NCBI GenBank assembly: GCA_951230915.1
Contig: OX579640.1
Coordinates: 17,318,981 to 17,382,980 of the forward strand
Direction of reading: 5' to 3'
Source of the DNA: Antitrichia curtipendula
Taxonomy: Eukaryota; Streptophyta; Bryopsida; Hypnales; Leucodontaceae
Length of the DNA stretch: 64,000 bases
Shown: positions 13,635 through 25,932 of the stretch, in pieces
Layout: each line of letters begins with the position of its first letter
Numbering within the stretch: position 1 is the first letter of the stretch
The notes under the pieces: generated by a model
Told to the model about the DNA's origin: nothing
The model's database searches: none
The model's input: the letters and a program-made list of their open reading frames with translations, nothing else
Program-made: the position numbers and the translations under genes

Positions 13635-16529
13635 GAAACTTATAAATTTGTGCTAAAGCTTGCCGTGCAAGTGTGGTAAATGAAAAAAGATTGATTATGT
13701 TTTACAAATATTTGATGAAACTTTTATAATATTGCCATGCATTTTATATTGACTACATGTGCAAAAGCTTGTTATGGTAAATAAGGAAGGACTAATTGTA
13801 TTCTATCAATATTTACTAAAATGTTTATAACTCTATCATGCATTTTATATTCACCATAACTTTGCTTTGTAACTTATAAATTTGAGCAAAAGCTTGTTGT
13901 GGCCACATTAATCTTTCTTCTCAAACAATATGTTGTTTTAGAGATGGTATAATCAAACTTGTAAGTGCATTATTACACACAAAATATGATGGAATTTTAT
14001 TTTTCTAGATCACAATTAAATATTGATTGCAAACATTCAATGAATCAATAAAGTAAAATTACATTGTATTAAAGATTTGATTGTTTATTGTTGTATAAGT
14101 GTTAATATACTACAAAGTTTAAAAAATATTAATTTTTAACATATATAACATGTATAAATTGGTACATCATTTATTTCTTCATTAAAATGAATAAAAGATT
14201 TTTCTAGTTATTGACAATGATTTATGTTTTCTTCTTTTTTTTCTATTTTAGATTTTTTAAATGATTTCTACTGTATGTTGTTTACACTTTAAATCAATTT
14301 TTAATGCCATTTAAGTAATTAGTTTGTATTTGATTTGAAATACTCCATTTTATTGTTTTCAATAAAAGTTGTTTCCATACTATTGAATTTTGTAATATTT
14401 TTTATATCAATTTTTTGTTTATGATTTATATATTTTAAATGTTTATAGCTTGTTTGTATATTAATTTACTATTTGACGCCAAATTGACATGGGTTATTGC
14501 CATATATTATTGTATCCTACAATACTTTTTCTTATAAAAAAACTATTAGTTTTTCAACAGTTATATACCTCTCTAAATAATACATTCATTATGAAAGACT
14601 AATGATTAGAATCAGAAGTCACCTTGTATGCGCCAATTTATCTACTAAATTCAACTTTGAGTCTATAAACCTAGTTGACCATCTTCATCAAATCCCTCAA
14701 TCCCCTTTAGCAAAATCAATGGTTCATGTGTGCTTTCTGAGACTGGTCTTTTTTTGGCTTTTGTGTCAATAATATCTTCAATATAAAGTCTATGAACACA
14801 CTATCCTGACCAACCTATTTTTTTTCTATTAGCCCTTTTCCTTCTTATCTTTATGTTTTTTTTGTACATAATTGCAAGTTTGCTTGATTAAAGAAGTGTC
14901 TATAAGGTGGAGGCATCTCAAAATAGCCTCCACCCTATTGCAACTAATAATTGTTGGAATTATGGCACAATCATCAGGGGCTCTTTTGCATTTCTTTGTT
15001 TCACTTTTCTTTGTGTATGTAACAATCTTGTGACTTTCCCAAGTCTTACAAGATTGTGATACAGGGAAAAGTCATAAGATTGTCACTCATATAAGGGAAA
15101 ATCAGACATGGAACACCTAAGAGGCCCTAGTGGAGTAGTGGATGCAACATCATAATTTTTGAATTTTAGTAATTTACAATAGCTAGTAATCGGGTTTCAA
15201 GCCCATATAGATAAGAATCCCAGACCATGTCCTCACAATTTTCATGTCTATCACCAAAATCCATGACTTTCCCCTTCTAGTTATCCCTTTAGTGCCCAGA
15301 AAAATTTTGCTTGAAGAAAATAGGCCTGACAAATTTGTATGGATAACAATTCTCTCAAGAACACTTTGAGGTCAATATAACTTTTAAAGTGAAACAAAAG
15401 TGGGCATTGTTATAACTGTTGTTTTTGCTCTTGGTTGAAGGCTCAAAAATGTATCTTGATTCACAATTAATGACATGTTTTGGCCGCATTATTTTTGCTC
15501 AACATAGAACTTTTTGAATTCTGTTACAATTAGAGGGTTAGCCTTAAATGAATCGGGTAGATTCACCACTTGTGAAAGCTAAGTGCATCATTGTCTAAAA
15601 ATTGATCATCTGTAAAGTCCTAATCACATGCATCGGCATTGTCTTCAGGGACATCATTTCTTGTACTCTCTTCTAAATTTCAAACGTAGTCTGATTCCTT
15701 TGACTCCTCATGAAAATTAGAATTGGTATAGTGGATACTAAAGTACTTTTGCAATGTGAAGCTAATATTTATAGACAATGTGTCTACCATTGAATCTTGG
15801 GTTTCTAATGCGTTTGTTTCAATTGTCTTCTAGACCACTAGACCCTTGTCTTTTTCTTGCTAGAGTACTTTATGTCCCCTATCTAATGCAATATATGTTC
15901 TACTTCCAACAAAGACAATGTTGTTTGATCCTTGTGGCTAATTGTCAAACAACTCCAAAACTAGAGAAGCAATTGTGAACCTTGTGAAGCAAACTACGTA
16001 AGATACATGGGTTCACATGCATTCCAAATACGAGGTCTCTTGAAACTAAAGTGGTAGGCCTTTGAACCTTTGAGAAGACATTTTGATTGTGCCAAGATCC
16101 ATAGGCATGTGGATCTTTCCTCTTGACTAAGGCTTGCAAAATTGTCGCATTATATAATGTTGGCTTCCAAAAGGCTTTCCTATCAATATTTAGATTTGAC
16201 TTCGGTTGTGCTAGAAGGTAAGTGGGATTCAAGCAAGAAATGAGTGTCTCGATTCTAAGAGGTGAATCAAAATCCAAGCTCTAATCACTTTGATTTCTTT
16301 CCACAAGTCTCAACAATTTGAATAGGCAATGGTGGAAGTTATGAAACTGTCTTGGTGAATTCAAGTAGTAGTTTTGATGATGAAGCATGACCCTTGGAAA
16401 TGACTCCTAAAATGCTTTTGACATTCATGTATGGTGTGTCTTCCAAATGTAGCGTAGGGCGGAATAGCAAAGTCGAGGAAAATTGGAGGATCTCTTAGTA
16501 GGGTGATTGCAAGAAAGACCAAACGATTT
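13635..16529. other. AT-rich DNA, no gene recognised
   Basis: Several short open frames occur, the longest a 110-codon minus-strand frame at 15945-16277, but none has a recognisable domain, plausible splice sites or a homologous neighbour. No tandem array is seen. Confidence 0.5.
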
Positions 16530-17555
16530 TGGTAGTGTTTAGCTAAACTGGTTTTGTCTTCTACTAAAACTCCTGAAGTATGATTCCAATGAACTTGAAT
16601 TCTTTTGTGTTTGTTTATGTCTTAATTGTTGTTGAATCTTTTATTTTTCCAAAAATTTAAAAATCATTTTATATATTTAAAATTCAATTTCTCTAGTTTG
16701 TCATATTTTTGAGGGTTTTGTTTTTAGTATTGAGGAGTCCTCAAATAAAATGATCTAGAGCTAAAATTTGGGTGGTCTATTTCCACACTAGTGGATCATG
16801 TTCCGTATAAAGGGTATCAAAAAATACATTATTTTATGTCCTCCATATTCATGCAAATAGGCCAAAAAAGGGGTTCCATAGTGTGCATACTTCTGAACAT
16901 TGAAGATGATTTTAAGTTCATATTTTTGGTGAAATATCATCAACATCAAGTCTTCATAAAAAAACAATTTTTATTTATTTTTATTTTACTATAATTGATT
17001 TATTAAAAATCAAAACATTGAAACACGCCTTTTGGGGGACATAAATGTCCTAGAGTAAATGTCCCAGAAAAGGCGTGTTTCAACATTTTGATTTTTAATG
17101 AATCAATAATAATAAAATGTTTTTAAAAAACTAAAAATTGTTCATTTGTGAAAACTTGATAGTGATGAGTTTTCACCAAAAAAATGAACTTGAAACCATC
17201 ACTAGGAGAAAATTGAACCCCCAAAGAGTCCGCTTTGTAATGCAAAAATTTGGATAGGAAGAGCCTTCTCGACTCACTAATTGGGCCAAGAATTCTATGG
17301 TGAACTCAAAAATTTACCATCATTAGGAGAAATTTGAACCCCCAAAGAGGCCTCTCTAGTCCCCAAAACAAAAAATCTAAAAGTGTGACAAATTAGAGAA
17401 ATTGAATTTTATATATAAGATGATTTTGAATTTTTTTGAAAAATAAGGAATACAATAACAACAAAGACATATACAAACACACAAAAATTCAAGTTCATTG
17501 GAATCATACTTCAAAAGTTATAGCAAAAGACAAAACAAATTTTATAAATCACCCA
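16530..17555. mobile_element. Second foldback element, about 1 kb palindrome
   Basis: The arms meet near 17040 around GGGGGACATAAATGTCC. Going outward they match as ACACGCCTTTTGGG / AGAAAAGGCGTGT, TTAAAAATCAAAACATTGAAA / TTTCAACATTTTGATTTTTAA, and GTATGATTCCAATGAACTTG near 16579 against its complement near 17510. The extreme ends look like TTGGGTGATTTATAAA-type repeats. The arms are each about 510 bp and diverged by small indels. No transposase frame is present. It differs in sequence from the element at 11745-13634. Confidence 0.72.
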
Positions 17556-19254
17556 ATACAAGAAGAGGAATGAGGAACACAAATCCTTGGACATCATTAA
17601 GGATTGCACAGTGCTTTTTGTAGACCCATTGAAGAGCACTTATGGCTTGTAGCTTCAACTAGGTCTGTTTAAAGAAAACAAAGAAGTGAAAGCGTATCTT
17701 AGACGAACACCATTATAAAATATTGCAAAAAGGCAAGGAAGATGGCATAATGATTGTAAATGTGAATTGGATTTTTGTATGAAGACATACAAGAAAAAAC
17801 ATGATGGAATTTAGTCAAGAATTTTGGGTCACTATGTATAAAAGGATTCAAAAATTTGAGAGAGGGCATCAGTCCCGATTGTTGGTGTCAATCAGCTAAA
17901 ATTTAGAGTGGATAGTAAAATCACCCTTCCATGTGTTGTTGCAATGCCGAAGAAAGTAGAACAAACTAACCAATTCCTACCATGTCCTCAAGTAGGTTAA
18001 TTGAATTCATTCTAATGACATTTATAATTGTATCCAATCTTTTGTTGCTACTACATTTGGATTTCTTGTCCTACAAAGTACTTATTTGGCATAAAGATGT
18101 TGGTCAAAAAAGCTTAAAGAGAACAAATCACAAACTTTGAGTGTGGCACCTTGAGAAATCAACGCATAAAGAATTCTAACCATTAAAGGACGAATTGATG
18201 AGTGTGGAAATCATCCATTTGGATATTGTGTGAATCATTTATTTAAAAAATTCCAAAAGTACTGAATGGAAGTCAAACTATTGTAGAAGACTTCTCCTTT
18301 ACACACAAAATTTGGAGGATGAATAGTTGTACCTCTGTCCCATGTAGAAGAATTTTTTGTCATTTATCAGTCGAAAAGTGACTGCAACGCTGTTTATGGG
18401 TTAAGTCCTAAATCTTGTTTGAATTTTGGCACTAGAAAACTCAAGGAAAGGAAAGAGAAAGGAGTTTGTAAACCTATAATTGTTGTAGGCTATAGGTGCA
18501 ACCAAGGCAATTATAACTGCTAGAAACTGACGCATCTAGTTATAGAAGATGTATATACAAAGGATGGATGGATCTATAGGTCTAGGCAAGTAATACACAT
18601 ATTTATTTAGAAATACACACTTGAGCATCTTTGGTAGTGAGTCATTTCAACAACCAAAATCACAATTATTTTCCTACTAAAAAAATAAAAAAATCAATGG
18701 TTGTTGCACCTTCAATTTTTTTGTTTACATATTTGGCCAATACGTCATGGAATTTATAGAATTTTGCATTTGTATGGATTTAGGAGACATGATATGTCCC
18801 TCAAACCACTTAGGGGGGTATGTCTCATGTCTCGGCCTCACTCAACTTATTGCTTGTCTTCCAACAATATTTGTATGAGATAATTTCTACCTCTTTATAT
18901 AGTATTATGGATCTAAATGCCACTCAATTATAGAAATCTCAATTGTACAATCTTGTAGTGTATGTGTTGTAGATGACATATATCAAATTTGGAGTCATTT
19001 GATCACATATATTACAAGATTATAATGTTTTTAATTAGTGTTGAAAAATGATGCTGAAATTTTCCCAGCAACTCATTTAGAGGTGAAATTCGATTCCTAG
19101 ACCTGTTCAAATGAAAAAAAATTTAAACTATAAAGTAATTAAAAAATAACATATTAATGCATTGATGGAAAAGAATCATTGTATTGACTCATTGTGTCTA
19201 CAAAATGATTTTCAAATTTAAAATAAATAGCAAGAAAAGTTGCAAAAAACACAT
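17556..19254. other. AT-rich DNA, no gene recognised
   Basis: No frame with domain-like content is seen on either strand, and there is no clear array or terminal repeat. Confidence 0.5.
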
Positions 19255-19770
19255 CTAAGGTTGAACCCCCTTCTACTAAAATTCTTCTCACTCACTCAAA
19301 ACTTCTTGGATTGATTTAAAATTTTAGCCGCATAAACTAGACTTGTATGCGCAACTTTTCTAAAAACTTTTATTGGAAACTAGCACTATATGAAGAAGAA
19401 ACAAGACGCCAAAGTTCATTGTTATCCAAAAATGTCGGGATTTTGAACTTTAAATTGGTCCCAAACATTCAAAACAACTTGGATTGACATAAAAAATTTA
19501 CCACAATAAATAGACTTCAAGGAAAACAGAATCCAACAAATTTTATTGAAAACAAACATTTGATAAAGGAGATACAAGCCCTTGAAGTTGCAGTCTTCAA
19601 ATGCAATTTGGTGAACTCAAATTGAACCTATGAACTTTGATTGGCTTCCAAGAAATCAGTAAATATTGGATTGATCTGAAAATTTGACCACACAAACAAG
19701 AAGAGAGAGCACAACTTTTCCAACAAGTTTTATTGAATTTAGACATTGGATACAAAAGTTAGAACACTTG
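19255..19770 (+). repeat. Satellite-like dispersed repeat, copy 1
   Basis: Diverged monomers of roughly 165-190 bp follow each other. Each has CTTGGATTGA, then AAAATTTTACCACA, AACTAGA, a GCAACTTTTCCAA-like box and TTTTATTGGAAA-like words. Between monomers comes GGAGATACAAGCCCTTGAAG. The same block, starting with GAACCCCCTTCTACTAAAAT-like sequence, recurs inverted at 35515-36065 and direct at 63490-64000. It is therefore a mobile or scattered satellite family and not a coding region. Confidence 0.6.
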
Positions 19771-19829
19771 AATTGGACTTGAAACTATGTGAGGACACTT
19801 TTGGTCCTCTTAGGTGATGAAGGGTTAAC

Positions 19830-20010
19830 AACCCATATACAATATACAATATACAATATGTATCCATATATTGTACTGAACAACTTCATGTCCTATATTC
19901 TGCACCGATACTTATATCATGTGCTATACTATATTAGTATTATGTACCACACATCATATTTCATATATCATATCCAATATGCATTTTGTATATATTCCAT
20001 ATATATCCAT
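19830..20010. repeat. Degenerate ATATACA-type simple sequence
   Basis: Repeated TATACAATATACAATATAC and CATATATCATATCCAATATG words form a low-complexity stretch. A 127-codon frame crosses it, but its composition (tyrosine, isoleucine, histidine) is an effect of the simple repeat. Confidence 0.55.
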
Positions 20011-20344
20011 ATCAAAGTTTTTTTGATTTCAATTTTAGGAGGTGGATCCACGGCAACATTTTCAAAAGTGGCAAAATTTTACTTGGTTACTAACAAATTT
20101 TTGGACGTGTTAAATGTCTATTTTGAAAATCTTGAAGAAAACAAAGATTTGAGCAAACTTTCTTATTTGTAGATTTTAGGGTCGCAAAAGTGTATATTCA
20201 TCCAACTTGGATTTCGCATCTGTCCTCCACTTTTCATTAGCCTGGGTCGCTAATCTTGAAGTTGGGTCGTCAATCTTTAGTTGCAGCAGCAACATTGGGA
20301 CCGTTGATATAGCATGTTGTCTCTCTCTATGAGCTCTTGCAGGT

Positions 20345-21290
20345 TTCACACATTAGTTGGTAGATTGTAAATAATTTTTTTTGTATAAATTTTATGACCT
20401 TGAAATTTGGCATGAATGTTGTTAACATAAAGAGCATGTTGTGCCAAAAATTTCATGGTAAATAGACAATTTCTCAACTGTTGGGAGGGTGTCAAAGTTG
20501 GTAGCAATGAAATGGTTTCCCCCATTGTTTCCCACAACTACACGTGTTGGTAGATTGTGGATTTCTTTTTTTGTATAAATCTTTTGACCTTCAAATTTGG
20601 CACACATGTTATTAGCATAGAGGGGATCTTGTGCTAAAGAATTCATGGTAAATAAGTAAAATTGCAGCCCTTAGGAGGGTGTCAAAGTTGGAAGTAGTGA
20701 AATGATTTTTCACAGCTACACATGTTGGTAGATTTTGAATGTTTCTTTTTGTATAACTTTTTTGGTTTTGAAACTTGTCACAAATGTTATTAACATAGAA
20801 ATCACTTTGTGGAAAAAATTTCATAGTAAATAAGCAATTTTTCAGCCCTTGGGAGGGTGTCCAAGTTGAAGTAGTGAAACGGTTTTCACAATTGTTTCTC
20901 AAAACGACACATGTTGGTAGATTGTTAATATCTTTTTTTGTATTAATCTTTTGGCCCTGAAATTTTTATCACATGTTGTTAACATAAAGAGGTTTTTGTT
21001 TCAAGAGTTTCATGTCAAAAAAAAAATAATTCAATCTTTGGGAGGCTGTCAAAGTTGGCAGCAGTGAAAAAATTTCCACAGCTACCAATGTTGGTAGATT
21101 TTGAATAACTTTTTTTTGGTGAATATTTTGGCCTTGAAATTTGACATACATATAATTAACTTAAAGATGATTTTGTGGTAAAAATTTTGTGGTAAAATAC
21201 CAATTTTTGAGCTCTCGAGAGGCTTTCAAAGTTGGCCGTACTGAAATTCTTCTCACTGCGAATTCGAAAACGACATTTTGATTGGTATCC
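20345..21290. repeat. Tandem repeat with alternating 190/178-bp units
   Basis: The word GTTGGTAGATT marks unit starts at 20356, 20546, 20724, 20913 and 21090, giving spacings of 190, 178, 189 and 177. A decayed sixth start lies near 21281, about 190 further. Long units carry an extra ATTGTTTCTCAAAA-like stretch before the ACACATGTTGG box, while short units have TTTCACAGCTACACATG there. The array is thus a dimer of two related monomers. Minus-strand frames of 60-96 codons appear in several units but are out of register because the period is not a multiple of three. Confidence 0.75.
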
Positions 21291-22017
21291 CACTGTACAT
21301 TTGTAGGCGGTGGATTAAAAACTGCAAATACTAATCGCACTAAAGGTAGACATGATGAAAGAGAAGGTCTAGGAGACACTGCAATGAAGCTAGTATATGA
21401 GCGTAGAGCGGGAGTGTGGAGTGTAGAGCCAAAAAACTTGAGCTAGAAATACAAAAAATTCAGAATATGATTTTTGGTTTACCAACATTGTAAATTATTT
21501 GGGAATTTTTTCCAAATTATTTATTTGAAACCTATAACCGTGGACCTAAAATCATGTAGAATAAGATACTTAGGAATTGTTTAATATAAAAATTTAAGCC
21601 TGTTGTTGTGTTTATTTATTCTAAAATATTGTTGGACATACAAACAATTTATGGAAATGAATTGTCCCCAAAAATGGTACAATGAAGTCCAGAATATTGA
21701 TTAGAACTGTAAATATTGTAAGGCTGTGGAAATCTGTAAGGTTAAAAAGAATTGTAGGATTTATAGGATTTTATATTTTTCATAGTAATATATCCACCTA
21801 TTGTATATGTCATATTATTTTTGACAGCACATATAGTGTAGGGAATCTCTGAATAAACCATGTCAAAAGCAAAGAGTACGGAAAAAAACATTCATATACA
21901 ATGGTATTATAAATTAAATAGTGGCCCTTTTGTCTCACTATATATATAGAATGAATCGTAATACAAGAAACACTTTTGGTTCTGCTTCTTCACTGACCAA
22001 TCTCTAATTACGCTCAC
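21291..22017. other. AT-rich spacer
   Basis: No gene or repeat was recognised between the tandem array and the SWIM gene; the last 100 bases could be its 3' flank. Confidence 0.45.
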
Positions 22018-23282
22018 CTATATATTACTTTTGCACTTCAAAATGCCACTTTCAAGAATGCATTCAAGGTCATTGAAGCTAAAGCTTGGAGCATGAATGA
22101 AAACATTTACTTCTGCATCAAGGTGGCAAATGACAACAAATATGAAATACAAATGCTTGCAATTTGTCCATTGTCCTCTTTTTCCTAGTGCCTTTGTTGA
22201 CATTTTCTTGAAGTTCAGGCAAGTGCATTCAGGAAATGAATCTATTGTCAATACATATTGTTGAATCTCAGGCGGTAAACCAGAATCAAGCATTATGATG
22301 CATCCAAATCCATGATGCGGTATCATAGTTACATGACGAACAGTGGCCTTCAAAGTAAGTGCAGAAGCACAATTATTTGCCTGTGTAGTTGTTGGCGCAT
22401 TAGGATTCCTTTGCATTAGGATTTTGTATGTTAATTGGTCATATCCCGGTCCTCTATTCCAGTCCCCTTTTCTTATGATTTTTCCCATCTTTTGGAACAC
22501 CATGTCTCCTTCCTCATTGTCCACTATTTCCAATGAGAAAGTGGTTACCGATCTTTCATTGCTTTGCCATAGATTCTTTAGGTATGCTTCACCTTGGGGA
22601 AACTCCGGCATCCAAGCCGCTTGTATTATTTTCCCCGTGAAGCTTAGCAATGCATGATTGTATAACTCTTGCATTGTGGCCTCTATTGCCGCCCTATTTG
22701 TTCCATTCTCATAATTATAGCCATCTGTAGAACTTATGCATTGAATCTATATACTTCATGTTCAGTACATCCTTTTCTTCCATCCTTAATCCCCTTGGTT
22801 CTTGGTTTTTCTTTTGTTCCATATTATGTATTCCTTCTATGGAGGTTGATGGCCAATGCTTCACGGTTCCGAATATTTGTGATATAGCCAAGTTCAACCC
22901 CCATCTTACTACCATGTCCACTTTTTCTCCCTTTTCCTCCCTTTGATCTCTTTCTGCTTTTTCTAGTTCTTTGGTTCCATGTTTGAAAATAGCATTGGAT
23001 ATACCTTTGAACCTTTTCCTTATTTGTGCATCAAAGTTCTTTACCATTGCTGCCGGTTTGAACTTCAAGTTGGAAATGGTGTCTCCTCCTCTTCAAGATT
23101 ATGGCCATTTGCCTCTTGAATTCTAACATGATGTTTCCATCATCCTCCATTTTGCCTTTGACTGGTTTGGAAGTCCATTTCATGGACCTCCCTTGTTGGT
23201 CATGTGTTGCTCTCCATTCCTTTGGTTTTTGCCTCCAATTTCCATGTATGTTGTCATTTTAGGCCACTTCCTCTGGTTCCAT
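22018..23282 (-). CDS. SWIM zinc-finger protein, two exons, probably transposon-derived
   Basis: I infer two exons. Exon 1 is 23045-23282, ending AATG before GTAAAG. Exon 2 is 22018-22724, after a TTCTACAG acceptor. The phase matches (G plus AT makes a codon). The product is about 314 residues if read from the ATG at 23280-23282, but a TAA at 23259-23261 interrupts that start after seven codons; the next ATG, at 23181-23183, gives about 281 residues. Near the C-terminus CTCLNF and, 20 residues on, NCKHLYFIF form the CxC...CxH pattern of a SWIM zinc-binding domain, known from MULE-type transposases and FAR1/FHY3 proteins. The upstream part (about 200 residues) is not recognised, and no DDE catalytic domain is seen. 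It is either a fragment or a domesticated derivative. The function is unknown. Confidence 0.45.
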
Positions 23283-24036
23283 TTTGCATCTAACTCCTTA
23301 TTTGCTCATTCTGCATCCAAACACAAGGCACAAAGATAGGTTAGTTTCCGAAAAGCACCCTAGACTTGTTGGGGCTTATTTAGACTCTACTCTTATTCCT
23401 ACTCCTATTCCTAGGAGTCTTTGTTTGGGGCCTTTGTTTTTCCCCCTTTTAGCTTGTCTTTAATCTTTGCCTAAGTCCCTCAAGAAGAGCATTTGCCATC
23501 TCTTCTTGTTTGTGAAATTTAGGCTAAATTTTTCCACCTTTTTTCCTTTTTGTTTATTCCTTTCCAACATTTGGTAACATTTCCCCTTGGTACTTTGTTT
23601 TTGGTTTTCTCAGCGGGTCATATGCTCAGTTTCTCCAAGTTTGTTTATTTCATTGGCTTTGGCAGTTTTCATCCGCTGCCTTGATCTTAGATTGTTCTTT
23701 TCCTCTTTTCCCAATGGTACATTTGTTCCTTGAGCTGGTATTAGAGGCCGCGGATTCAGAATGCTAACTCTGCTTGGTGTTCTTCCATCTCCCAGGTTGA
23801 AGTCACCAAAACTGGCTAACCTATCTCACGACGCTCTACGCTCATGCGGTAGCATCCCTGGGAGAGACTGAACACGTACTTGACAACATCCCAGTCATGA
23901 GAATAGTGTATTCGAGCCACGGAATGAGCCAATCGGTGATTATAATGTTCCCTCTGATGTGAAAATGGTGGACGGTATGCAAGACTCTATAACATGAACC
24001 ACCTTCCTGAAGGTAAGATTCACCCTTTTAGAATAC
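23283..24036. other. Spacer between SWIM gene and piggyBac relic
   Basis: No coding region is recognised. The DNA is pyrimidine-rich on the plus strand (many TTTTCC and CTCC words), so it may be the promoter or leader side of the minus-strand SWIM gene. Confidence 0.4.
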
Positions 24037-25932
24037 ATGATAGACAACGATAGAGAAAGTGAGGAAGATAAAGAAGATGATGTCTTCCGTTGTAGTGGTG
24101 ATGCAAACTCTAGTGATTGTGACTAGATTCCAACTTACCAAGATATTGTAGAAAGTGGCAATTTAGATCTTGAAGTAGATATCATAGATGAAACATGTTG
24201 TAATGATGAAAGACTAACACAGTGGTGCATGCAGTTAGAAGCATTCATCCCTAGTCATCTGGAAATTGATGAACTTGCCCAATATTGTAGAAAAGCATCA
24301 GAGAACTCAACAAGTGTAGACTTTATAATGAGCCAAGACAACTTCAACGGTCCAGAACCAATTTTTAAGTGTCCCAAACAAGGATGCATTCTAAAAGTAG
24401 ATCGAGTTTTTAACATGTAGTGGTGCAATGAAACCTTTGATTGTATTGTATTGGAAACTAATAGGTATGCCCATCATGTTTAAAACCCTAATAAGCCTTC
24501 AAAACCTCCCCGCACAAAAGGTGGCCCTATTTGGGCAGGCATTAATTGCATAGACATTCGCGCCTAGCTTGGCGTTTGCATCTTCATGGGATGCAAAAGG
24601 CTACCGAGTGTTACACATTATTGGATGAAGAGTGAGAAGTTCATTTATTGCGACTTGATTTCTCAAGTGATGATGTTGGCAAGGTGGGAGCAAATTCTTC
24701 GCTGCCTTCACCTACACTAGAAGAAACCTGTGTTTTTTCTGACCTCCAAAAATTGGACGTCAAATTTTTTGGACATAAAAAAACCCACAGGTTTCTTCTA
24801 GTGCTAGCAAACAACAATCTAGTAGTTCGAGAAGTTGATGACCCCAGATTTGACAAGATTGCTAAAACTCGATGGCTCATTGAATCTTTTGGTATAATAT
24901 CACAATAAACTTATAATTTGGAGAAAGAAATAACATTTGATGAGTGTTTTGTCCCATACAAGGGTCGGTATTGTTTCATATGTCAATTTATACCTGATAA
25001 CCAGTTAGATTTGGGATTAGAATTTGGCTACTAGCTAGCTCCAAAAGTAAATTTGTGTGAAAGATTGAAGTGTATTTTGGTGAAGGGAAAAACACTAGTC
25101 TTCATGGTCTAGGATACCATGTCGTGGAGAGGATGATTTCAAGGTTGCAGCACCGGGGGCACCACTTGGTAGTTGATCATTTATTTGCTAGTGTAAATTT
25201 GTTTCATGAGCTCATGGTTCAAGGAGTGTGGGCAATTGACACAGTGCGACGCACAAGTAAAAACCTACCACTCAGGCTTTATCAAGAACAAAAAATTTTG
25301 GTGAGGGGATCCATGGTCATTAAAATCCCTGTTCATTGCCAAATGGGTGTGGTGTCTTGGCAGGACAAAAATCCAGTCACTTTGTTTAGCATAGCGGAAC
25401 CACCATGGAAACCAAGAATGAACATGCTACGTCACATACTAGGCCTTCATGGACAGTTAATTATTCATTGTCTATGCACAAGGCTTATGTAGACTATATG
25501 AGAGGTGTTGATGTCATTAATCATTTGCGGGGTAACTACTCCTTTCAATTGCAATGTCACAAGTGGTGGATAAAATTTATTCTACTTTGTACTTGATCAA
25601 ACTATAGTGAATGCTTATGTCACATGGGTGAAAGAGATGACAGACCTTGGTTTGAGAATCATGCCGCACTTGGCATTTAAAATTGTTGTAGGGAAGCGAC
25701 TTGTGGAGGATGTTATCAATGCTCGACAAAGAAAGGCACGTACACTAGGATGTGCACCTCGTAGACCCCCTAGTGTACGTAACCACCTCGTATCCATGCT
25801 CCTTTCCACTAAAGCTTAAAAAAAGGTTGCGTCGTATGTGGGTACCACCAGAGGTGGTACTGTGGAGTTTGTGGGAATCGATGGATGTGCTGTGGTGCAT
25901 GTTATTATGTCCATCACAAGGCATTGAATTAG
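24037..25932 (+). pseudogene. Decayed piggyBac-family transposase
   Basis: PiggyBac enzymes cut and paste DNA at TTAA sites using a DDD catalytic core. Reading across frames, the family blocks appear in order. An acidic N-terminus (ESEEDKEDD) comes first, then DIRA-stop-LGVCIFMG, ISQVMMLARWEQILRCLHL, NNNLVVREVDDPRFDK, TFDECFVPYKGRYCF (first catalytic Asp region), HHLVVDHLFASVNLF (second Asp) and YMRGVDVINHLRGNYS (third Asp). In another frame there is a cysteine-rich C-terminal finger, WYCGVCGNRWMCCGACYYVHH, ending at TAG 25930-25932. Stops at 24124, 24418, 24481 and beyond, several frame changes, and a nested MITE at 24715-24803 show it is dead. Several stops fit G-to-A or C-to-T changes. No terminal repeats were identified. 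Confidence 0.88.
24715..24803. mobile_element. 89-bp CACTA-type MITE nested in the piggyBac relic
   Basis: The element starts CACTAGAAGAAACCTGTG and ends with the exact complement, CACAGGTTTCTTCTAGTG. The trinucleotide CTA lies directly on both sides (24712-24714 and 24804-24806), matching the 3-bp target duplication of CACTA transposons. The interior is also nearly palindromic. The transposase frame reads ILRCLHL up to the left end and resumes with LANNNLVVRE after the right end, so the insertion site lies inside former coding sequence. Confidence 0.88.

Noticed and set aside
20346..20902. Overlapping minus-strand frames with similar peptides (FTMKF, YVNNI, NLPT)
   Set aside because: They are the translation of the 190/178-bp tandem repeat; the period is not a multiple of three and units change frame.
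22715..23068. 118-codon minus-strand frame next to the SWIM exon
   Set aside because: It mostly overlaps the inferred intron; the in-phase GT-AG splice joining the flanking frames explains the region better. Its Lys/Glu-rich content follows from purine-rich sequence.
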